Of a stretch of DNA of 64,000 bases, positions 22,781 through 30,232 are shown piece by piece. The stretch is taken from contig NC_016132.3 in the NCBI RefSeq assembly GCF_000005505.3, positions 28,634,501-28,698,500 of the forward strand, in the 5' to 3' direction. Every line of letters starts with the position of its first letter. The first letter of the stretch is position 1. The notes under the pieces were generated by a model. That model saw only the letters and a list, made by a program, of their open reading frames with translations. It was not told the origin of the DNA and did not search any database. Source of the DNA: Brachypodium distachyon (taxonomy: Eukaryota > Streptophyta > Magnoliopsida > Poales > Poaceae). The translations under genes were made by a program, and so were the position numbers.

Positions 22781-23736
22781 TGATAGCCTCGAGGGTGTCC
22801 CGATCTTTCGATGAGATACCTAATTATCGATTTGGTAGGAGGTGACGTTGACGATCCGACTACAACCTAGGAGGCAGCGCCTTAGCGATCGATACACCAA
22901 CTCCAGAAGGTTATTGATCCCGCGGGGGCACGATCAACCTGACCACGAAGGTCTTTGTTCCTGCAAGCAATCGAAGAACAAGCAAGAACAAGATGAAAAG
23001 CAATCTGAAATTGCGAATAGGAGATATGAAGGTTCACGAATCTGAATACTCAATATAGTTGGAGTCTTGATGACGGTAAAACAGGTGGTCTAACCGACAC
23101 ACGCGATTACACGAAAGTAGCAAAGGCTAAACTTTATCTAATCAAAACCCAAGGCTCCATGGGGGGGCTCATGGGGTATAAATAGGAGGGGAACTAGGTG
23201 GTTTTCGGACAGGTCCTTGAGGGACTCCGAAACGGCCTAGGAATCCTCCTAAAACACAACGAAAACATCTAAAAATTGGCTGGACCCTATTACATGGCCT
23301 TAGGCCCAATAAAGCAAGGTTATAACCCTCATCTTTGGCCCATAGATACCCATTGGAGGGAGAATCCTCCACTTGGCCGAAATCCCATTGATGAAGAGGA
23401 TGCGGCCTTCTTCTCATCTCTCGTTATGGCGGTTTCAATGTTCTGAAATCATCACTTGAGCTAGCTCCCGCCACCTTGCTGCCACCTCCATGGTTTGCTG
23501 TCCAACGCTGATCCTTGAGGTGCAAGCTAGGTCCTTCATTCCTAAAACACATAAAAGAACCCATCTTAGGCAGCAGCATGTTCTCATTAATATTAAATGA
23601 AGTACCGAGGAACGAAAGTACCTGATAATTTAGTTGTCGTGCACGAGCTCTAGTAATTGGTCCATGTATCTCCGGTACTTGAGGTGTATGTGCTGTAGGG
23701 GCTGTGGTTGTATCATTAGTTGGGATGTCCTCATCA
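22781..23736 (-). repeat. A2 5' LTR, shared with a second unit
   Basis: 956 bp, identical boundaries to the 3' LTR. Its element-proximal side (22780 downward) has the primer site and its distal side (23737 upward) has a polypurine tract, so it serves as 5' LTR of A2 and as 3' LTR of the adjoining partial unit. Confidence 0.9.
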
Positions 23737-24184
23737 TCCTCCCCTTCTTGAATCGAAGTCGTCCTCGACGGTAGTTCATCTTCTTCTCCCAAATAAGGCT
23801 TCAAATCTGCAATATTAAACGTGGGACTAACCCCAAAATCTGCAGGTAGCTCAAGTTTATATGCATTATCATTAATTTTTGCTAACACCTTAAAGGGACC
23901 ATCAGCTCGTGGCATTAACTTAGACTTGCGCAAATCAGGGAAACGATCTTTGCGCAAATGCAACCAAACAAGATCTCCAGGTTCAAACACAATTTGTTTT
24001 CTGCCCCTATCTCCCGCAAGTTTATACTTAGAATTCATGCGCTCAATGTTCTCTTTAGTCGTCTCATGCATTTTTATTATAAGTTCAGCACGTTCCTTAG
24101 CATCAAAGTTAACTTTTTCAGAAGTTGGCAAAGGTAACAAATCAATTGGTGCACGAGGCATAAAACCATAAACAATTTCAAAAG
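23424..24184 (-). pseudogene. Gag-pol C-terminal fragment of the second tandem unit
   Basis: On the minus strand 24184-23737 is the last stretch of pol internal sequence (from the post-integrase region, [12 protein letters not shown] onward), running through the polypurine tract into the LTR and stopping at 23424. The 245 residues match the A2 C-terminus as far as I compared. Everything upstream is lost at a breakpoint at 24184/24185. No promoter or gag, hence a fragment. Confidence 0.88.
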
Positions 24185-24587
24185 GCCGTTTCGGAGTCCC
24201 ACAAGGGCCTGGCCGAAAACCACCTAGTTCCCCTCCTATTTATACCCCATGAGCCCCCCTATGGAGCCTTGGGTTTTGATTAGATAAAGTTTAGCCTTTG
24301 CTACTTTCGTGTAATCGCGTGTGTCGGTTAGACCACCTGTTTTACCGTCATCAAGACTCCAACTATATTGAGTATTCAGATTCGTGAACCTTCATATCTC
24401 CTATTCGCAATTTCAGATTGCTTTTCATCTTGTTCTTGCTTGTTCTTCGATTGCTTGCAGGAACAAAGACCTTCGTGGTCAGGTTGATCGTGCCCCCGCG
24501 GGATCAATAACCTTCTGGAGTTGGTGTATCGATTGCTAAGGCGCTGCCTCTTAGGTTGTAGTCGGATCGTCAACGTCACCTCCTACC
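24185..24587 (+). repeat. Family A LTR, 3' part, plus strand (left piece)
   Basis: Begins abruptly at GCCGTTTCGGAGTCCC, about half-way into an A LTR, and contains the TATA region and R/U5. Interrupted at 24587 by B1; the rest is 29799-29856. Fused head-on with the minus-strand A2-tandem fragment on its left. Confidence 0.85.
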
Positions 24588-25596
24588 TGATATGGACATG
24601 CTAACCATGGATACGACCATTAGAACCCTAATTGTTGGTGTCTCAAATAATTATAATCAGGTGAATTCAATTACAAAATGTTTTCAATATGTTACTTACA
24701 AAGAGGCGGAGCTACTATCTTGTGTAATCTTATTATGTAGGCATCTTATTGAACTTTACAAGTCCAAAGTGAAGATGAAGTGTTATAGCCTGCAAAGGGA
24801 GATTCAAAGTGAAGCCTATCAAGTCTACTTTCCAACAAATCAAACGGCACATGATTCGGAGCTTGCTAGAGAAAGATATCACGAATTAAAGTTGAATCCG
24901 ATTCGGGTCCGAGCTGTCAGGAGACCCGAATTTGTTTTAATCACCCAGGCCGCATCCGGAGTCCAAATCAAGCAAACAAGTACTTGTTGGAAAGGTAATT
25001 ACAAGACCTTTCCAACGGATCTGGCCCCATCAAGAGATTCGACTCGTGCTGACCGTGGCGGACAAAACAAGATGACGGATCTGTTTTTCTGTTTCCTAAA
25101 GAGTTGTAGTTTGTTAGGAAAGTTAGAGATAAAGTTGGATTTCGGACTCCTTATTCAAGGTGGACAAAAATATCTCTCCCTCCTCCTTTATATACCCCAT
25201 GAGCCCCTCTAAGGAGCTTTGGGTTTTGTTTAGTTAAAAGTTAGCCATCGCTACTACTTCGTGTAATCGCGTGTGTCGGTTAGACCACCTGTTTTACCGC
25301 TTTCGGAACCCCAACTTATCGTCTCGTTGAGACATTGGTTTGATATAGTATATTCGCAATTTTAGATTGCATCTGCTATTTATCTTGTTCTTGCTTGTTC
25401 TTCGATTGCTTGCAGGAACAAAGACCTTCGTGGTCAGGTTGATCGTGCCCCCGCGTGATCAATAACCCTCTGGAGTTGGTGTATCGATTGCTAAGGCGCT
25501 GCCTCCTAGGCCGTAGTCGGATCGTCAACGTCACCTCCTACCCAAATCGAGAGTTATCAATCTCATCGAAAGATCGGGCCACCCCCACCCGTATCA
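24588..25596 (+). repeat. B1 5' LTR
   Basis: TGATATGGACATG ... CACCCGTATCA. TATA-like TTATATA at 25188-25194. The 3' ~400 bp (R/U5) is closely similar to the A LTR, including the TGTGTCGGTTAGACCACCTG block and the CAGGAACAAAGACCTTCGTG block; the 5' ~600 bp is unrelated and forms an open frame of 206 codons. Confidence 0.92.
25188..25194 (+). promoter_or_regulatory. TATA box of the B1 LTR promoter
   Basis: TTATATA in a pyrimidine-rich context, followed by CCCCATGAGCCCC and TTGGGTTTTG, a block shared with the A LTRs (12421 and the equivalent in A2), so transcription probably starts just downstream. Confidence 0.6.
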
Positions 25597-25598
25597 CG

Positions 25599-25610
25599 TG
25601 GTATCAGAGC
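25599..25610 (+). promoter_or_regulatory. Primer-binding site of B1
   Basis: TGGTATCAGAGC, two bases after the LTR end, as in family A. Confidence 0.9.
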
Positions 25611-25954
25611 TTAAGGTTGCTCGGTGAGATTTTTCCAGTTTATCCGTAGTTTAGATCTGTTTTTACCTATCGTCCAGAAAAAGCCAAATAAAAATTAGAA
25701 TTAGTTACCTTGTCCTAGAACCAATCTGAGCCTTGCAATTTTCACATTAGTATTTGCATTGTTGAATCTTTGCTGCATTAATCGTGTCGAGTTGCTGGAT
25801 TAGATTGGATCGTTTTTCAGATTTTTTCTACTAGATCGAACTTGCTTTTGGTTTTCTTGTTCTTCGTGTGACGCAAGTTTCCTTCATCAATCTTCCGCCG
25901 CCAAACTTCCTGCCACACCACCGCCATAATCTTCCGCCGCCACCATATCTTCCA

Positions 25955-26074
25955 CCGAGTCCCTCTTGGAGTCCTACACCGAGTCCCTCATCGAGTCCTA
26001 CACCGAGTCCCTCTTGGAGTCCTACACCGAGTCCCTCATCGAGTCCTACACCGAGTCCCTCTTCGAGTCCTACA
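25955..26074 (+). repeat. 24-bp leader minisatellite, five copies (B1)
   Basis: Five 24-bp units alternating CTTGGAG and CATCGAG variants, ended by CCGAGTCGGC. Homologous to the arrays in A1 and A2. Confidence 0.9.
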
Positions 26075-27212
26075 CCGAGTCGGCAAGTTATAGTTTTCAG
26101 CCGCGAATCCGAGTCCGAGTCCAATAAGGAGTGCTTTTGGAAAGTGTTTCATCATAGATCGAATTTTGTTTAGAGATCAAGTTGTTTGGAAATTTGAAAA
26201 AAAAAAAAGAAAGGAAAGAAAAAAAAAAGGAAAGAAAGAAAGAAAAAAAAAAGAAAAAAAAAAGAGTTCGAGTCAGTTTCGGACCCGAGTCCGAGTAGAA
26301 TTTTAGTTTCGGGTGGGTTTGACCCGTGTTCAGTAAAACGGGCGTATCTTTTGCGTACCAACTCGGATTTGGACGTTCTTGGACTTTTTGGAAAGCTCAG
26401 GACGAGGCGCATCAGGAAATATCCAGGGCGTTGCCCTGCACTTTGACCCCCAAATTCGGTTTGTAAGGTGGACTTTCTGAGCTTCCAAGTTTCTGCATCC
26501 GTTTTCCGGCGTCGCTGCAGCCCGGTGTTTCTCAGTTTTCTCCATTGTCCGACATCCGTTTTGAGTGATCTTGCCCTTGCTGGAAAGCTTGTGTCGATAC
26601 CCTTCTAACCCATATTTTTCCATATTTTTCTAAATTTTTCTTACTGCAGCCTTTGCTGTTCTTCGACAGACCGACGTACAGTTTTCCGGTCCTTCTTTTG
26701 CGTGAGTTTCTGGGGTTAAAAAAAAAAGAAAAAAAAGAAGAAGAAGAAAAGAATAAGAAGCCAAACAGAAGGCCACAAAAAGAAAAAAAAAGAAAAAAAA
26801 TCCCAGGGATTTACTTGTTGTGCCATCTTTTGATCTATCTATTCCTACCTTCTTCAGTATCTAGGCTTAGATTATTTCTGTAATTCGTTCTTATCGACTC
26901 CAGCAGCTAGGACTAGCATTATTGAGCATATTTTCAACTTTGCATTGCTGATTTGATTATTTGCTATTCCTTACTACTCACAAAAGCCTCCAAGCTCCAC
27001 AGATTCTACACCTAGGTTGGTTTGTTACCGAGGCATCGATACATTTAATCTTCGGAGGGCTTGGTCACGCCGCTGGCCATCACCTTCCTGTTTTGCATGG
27101 TAAGAACTTGTAAGAACTTGATTTTTAGCTTGAGAGTTGAGCGACTTGTAGCCACATCCTAGTAGTTCATAGGAACATATTACTGTGATTTGTTTCTTGT
27201 TTTCTACTAACC

Positions 27213-29414
27213 ATGACAGGACTTACACGAAGCATGGCAACTAGACCGATGCTATCCCGTGACCGCGATGAGTGCTTTTCACCACGACCATCCTCCACGT
27301 CTCTTGTTCATAATGCCACGGCAACGGTACAAAACAATCCTTCTAATACAATTAAATTGTGTGTACCTTTCTTTGAGGGGGAAAATGATGCTGAAACGTA
27401 TATAGATTGGGAGCTAGCTTTAACTGAACAATTCACATGCTTCCATGTACTAGATAGTCGTAAGGTCCAAATTGCTAGTAGTAAATTTTGTTTTGATGCA
27501 TTATCATGGTGGTGTGAGATAGTTAGAGAAAACAAAATACCTCACACTTGGATTGATATGAAGAAAATCATGAGAGAAAAATATGTTCCTCCAAGTTATG
27601 CTTATGAGTTGCGTTCCAAATTACGACGTTTGACACAAGATGATAAAACTGTTGATGATTACTACCATGAGTTCCAAATTTTAACCTTGCGATCTGGTTT
27701 AGATGAAACCGAACAAAGAAAAATGGATAGGTTTTATTGTGGGCTTAACTTTGATATTTCTTACATAATTGAATACGGAAAGTACGACTCTCTATTGTGT
27801 TTGCTTAATCTTGCTCTTGAAGCGGAGAGGAAATTGGAGAGAAGGTGTACAAGAAACGTGTTGAGCCTACAAGGTAATGATAAAGATGATTGTGTTGCTG
27901 AACAAAATATGACATGTGATGAAATAAATGAGATACCCGTTGAATTTTCTGCACCATGTGAAATTGTTGATTTACATGCTGATTTGAGCGCACCCATTGA
28001 TTCAAATGATAATGATTTATGTGATGAGTTACCTGCTGTCTTGGAACAGACTTGTGACGCGATAATTAAATTTGATTTATGTTGCATTGAATTAATTAAA
28101 CATGAAGAAGTGTTTCCTATGGTTCCGCCTAATAATTCTTTGTGTTCTATTAAACTTGATGCACCTATATATTTGTCACATGCAATGGATAAAGGTTCTG
28201 AGTTAACAATTTCAAAATCTTTTGCTAATGCCCATGGATACACTATTCAATTAATTGGAGAACATGACGTGAACAATAAATTTTGGGTGCATCAGATTTG
28301 CATTGCTTGTGATAACTTTCTTGATTTGAGAGAAAATAATATGTTGCATATGCTTAACCATTTTGATATGACCTCCAATATTAGTGTTGATTATTTGCCA
28401 ATTAGTTCTTTACACGATTGTTCGAATATTAGTGCTTTGACATGCTCTAAATTTCAGCATCTTGTAGTAACTAATTTGGGTAACATTATTAATTATTATT
28501 CTCCAGTGTTGGGATGGTATAATGGTGAGCGGTGCAAACCAAATACAAGATATTGTTTCACTTATATATGCAAAACATATTGTCAATCTTCTTGCTGGAA
28601 TGATATTCATGATGATTGTGTGACTAATTATCTCATGAGATTGTGTTATAAAACATTAATTGTGCAACATGGGAGTAGAGTTAAAAATAACGATATATAC
28701 ATATACCATGCGCATACCTTGTCTCTTTTGTTAGCATATTTTCAGCATAAACGACGCCGAGGACGGCTTTCCTTTCAAGAAAGGGAGGATGATATGGACA
28801 TGCTAACCATGGATACGACCATTAGAACCCTAATTGTTGGTGTCTCAAATAATTATAATCAGGTGAATTCAATTACAAAATGTTTTCAATATGTTACTTA
28901 CAAAGAGGCGGAGCTACTATCTTGTGTAATCTTATTATGTAGGCATCTTATTGAACTTTACAAGTCCAAAGTGAAGATGAAGTGTTATAGCCTGCAAAGG
29001 GAGATTCAAAGTGAAGCCTATCAAGTCTACTTTCCAACAAATCAAACGGCACATGATTCGGAGCTTGCTAGAGAAAGATATCACGAATTAAAGTTGAATC
29101 CGATTCGGGTCCGAGCTGTCAGGAGACCCGAATTTGTTTTAATCACCCAGGCCGCATCCGGAGTCCAAATCAAGCAAACAAGTACTTGTTGGAAAGGTAA
29201 TTACAAGACCTTTCCAACGGATCTGGCCCCATCAAGAGATTCGACTCGTGCTGACCGTGGCGGACAAAACAAGATGACGGATCTGTTTTTCTGTTTCCTA
29301 AAGAGTTGTAGTTTGTTAGGAAAGTTAGAGATAAAGTTGGATTTCGGACTCCTTATTCAAGGTGGACAAAAATATCTCTCCCTCCTCCTTTATATACCCC
29401 ATGAGCCCCTCTAA
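27213..29414 (+). CDS. Family B gag-plus-unknown-domain protein (no pol)
   Basis: A 733-residue frame. Residues about 46-210 are a retrotransposon gag domain alignable with that of family A (FFEGENDAETYIDWELAL, WWCEIVRENKIPHTW, MREKYVPPSYAYELRSKL, VDDYYHEFQ, RFYCGLNFDISYIIEYGKYD). No zinc knuckle follows. Residues about 215-525 are an acidic then Cys/His/Asn-rich region I do not recognise. The segment RGRLSFQEREDDMDML lies over the polypurine tract and LTR start, matching the EGEDDED joint in A. The last ~207 residues are coded in the 3' LTR and are repeated by the free frame in the 5' LTR (24592-25212). Start chosen at ATG 27213 just after the leader; an upstream start at the same relative place as in A is not evident. 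Likely role: particle protein assisted by A enzymes. Confidence 0.82.
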   Translation: MTGLTRSMATRPMLSRDRDECFSPRPSSTSLVHNATATVQNNPSNTIKLCVPFFEGENDAETYIDWELALTEQFTCFHVLDSRKVQIASSKFCFDALSWWCEIVRENKIPHTWIDMKKIMREKYVPPSYAYELRSKLRRLTQDDKTVDDYYHEFQILTLRSGLDETEQRKMDRFYCGLNFDISYIIEYGKYDSLLCLLNLALEAERKLERRCTRNVLSLQGNDKDDCVAEQNMTCDEINEIPVEFSAPCEIVDLHADLSAPIDSNDNDLCDELPAVLEQTCDAIIKFDLCCIELIKHEEVFPMVPPNNSLCSIKLDAPIYLSHAMDKGSELTISKSFANAHGYTIQLIGEHDVNNKFWVHQICIACDNFLDLRENNMLHMLNHFDMTSNISVDYLPISSLHDCSNISALTCSKFQHLVVTNLGNIINYYSPVLGWYNGERCKPNTRYCFTYICKTYCQSSCWNDIHDDCVTNYLMRLCYKTLIVQHGSRVKNNDIYIYHAHTLSLLLAYFQHKRRRGRLSFQEREDDMDMLTMDTTIRTLIVGVSNNYNQVNSITKCFQYVTYKEAELLSCVILLCRHLIELYKSKVKMKCYSLQREIQSEAYQVYFPTNQTAHDSELARERYHELKLNPIRVRAVRRPEFVLITQAASGVQIKQTSTCWKGNYKTFPTDLAPSRDSTRADRGGQNKMTDLFFCFLKSCSLLGKLEIKLDFGLLIQGGQKYLSLLLYIPHEPL
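28777..28789 (+). promoter_or_regulatory. Polypurine tract of B1
   Basis: AAGAAAGGGAGGA directly before the 3' LTR start TGATATGG; differs by one base from the A2 tract AAGAAGGGGAGGA. Confidence 0.88.
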
Positions 29415-29798
29415 GGAGCTTTGGGTTTTGTTTAGTTAAAAGTTAGCCATCGCTACTACTTCGTGTAATCGCGTGTGTCGGTTAGACCACCTGTTTTACC
29501 GCTTTCGGAACCCCAACTTATCGTCTCGTTGAGACATTGGTTTGATATAGTATATTCGCAATTTTAGATTGCATCTGCTATTTATCTTGTTCTTGCTTGT
29601 TCTTCGATTGCTTGCAGGAACAAAGACCTTCGTGGTCAGGTTGATCGTGCCCCCGCGTGATCAATAACCCTCTGGAGTTGGTGTATCGATTGCTAAGGCG
29701 CTGCCTCCTAGGCCGTAGTCGGATCGTCAACGTCACCTCCTACCCAAATCGAGAGTTATCAATCTCATCGAAAGATCGGGCCACCCGCACACGTATCA
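28790..29798 (+). repeat. B1 3' LTR
   Basis: Same 1009-bp length as the 5' LTR; ends CACACGTATCA, against CACCCGTATCA in the 5' copy. The 5' 625 bp is coding (C-terminus of the B protein, stop at 29412-29414). Confidence 0.92.
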
Positions 29799-29856
29799 CT
29801 ACCAAATCGATAATTAGGTATCTCATCGAAAGATCGGGACACCCTCGAGGCTATCA
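29799..29856 (+). repeat. Family A LTR, 3' part (right piece)
   Basis: Starts with the CTACC duplication and completes the LTR begun at 24185, ending CCCTCGAGGCTATCA. Confidence 0.85.
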
Positions 29857-30232
29857 CGTGGTATCAAAGCGTCAGCCTCAACCAGCGCCAGCACCCCGCG
29901 TTGATTTACGTTCGTATCCCTGCTGTGCCCGTGCGTGGAGGCAACCAAAGTCCACGCCGCCGCCTGCAACACGCATTGCATTGAAGCCACTTGCTCGCCA
30001 TGAAGCCGCAGCGCTGCCCCTCTCTCTCTCCCTGGTTTCCTTCTCGACGAAGCCAGCCATGCCATCTCGCGCCCCGGCTATAAAAGGAGGCCAAGCCCCT
30101 CCTCTGTCTCCCTTCCCCGTCCATCTCCATTGCCACTGCCCGAGCTCCCCTCAACCATAGCCATGCCACACAGAAGCTCGACCATGCCGCTCGCGTTCCC
30201 ATCGACCTACACCACCATAGCCCCTGCCGCTG
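29857..30232 (+). promoter_or_regulatory. Primer-site remnant followed by orphan promoter-like segment
   Basis: The LTR end is followed by CGTGGTATCAAAGC, a primer site with one mismatch, but then by sequence unlike any A or B leader. It contains GGCTATAAAAGGAGG at about 30078-30092 and a C/CT-rich stretch like a grass core promoter and 5' UTR. No coding region is assignable downstream. It may be captured host DNA or spacer of the Tat element to the right. Confidence 0.4.

Larger units (their letters stand above)
15414..23736 (-). mobile_element. Family A autonomous gypsy element A2 (CRM-like)
   Basis: An 8.3-kb minus-strand element with two 956-bp LTRs, primer site, leader, one intact gag-pol frame and a polypurine tract. 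The LTRs look identical by eye over the stretches compared, so insertion was recent. The gene order gag-PR-RT-RH-IN makes it Ty3/gypsy. It lacks a recognisable chromodomain; the frame continues into the LTR and carries a TRARARQLN motif, as I recall for CRM-clade (centromeric) elements. On the right it does not end at a flank but continues past the 5' LTR into another unit's 3' internal part (23737-24184), so it is one and a part units in tandem. Left flank is CTACA (15409-15413) in A1 gag. Confidence 0.88.
24588..29798 (+). mobile_element. Family B non-autonomous gypsy element B1, complete
   Basis: 5211 bp with two 1009-bp LTRs, primer site, leader with minisatellite, one long frame (gag plus unknown domain) and polypurine tract, flanked by the perfect 5-bp duplication CTACC (24583-24587 and 29799-29803). 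The LTRs appear to differ at only a few positions (two seen near the 3' end), so it is young. No protease, RT, RNase H or integrase is present; shared primer site, tract and R/U5 with family A suggest that A supplies these. Resembles the Quinta partner of cereal CRW elements by size and structure (inference). Confidence 0.9.
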
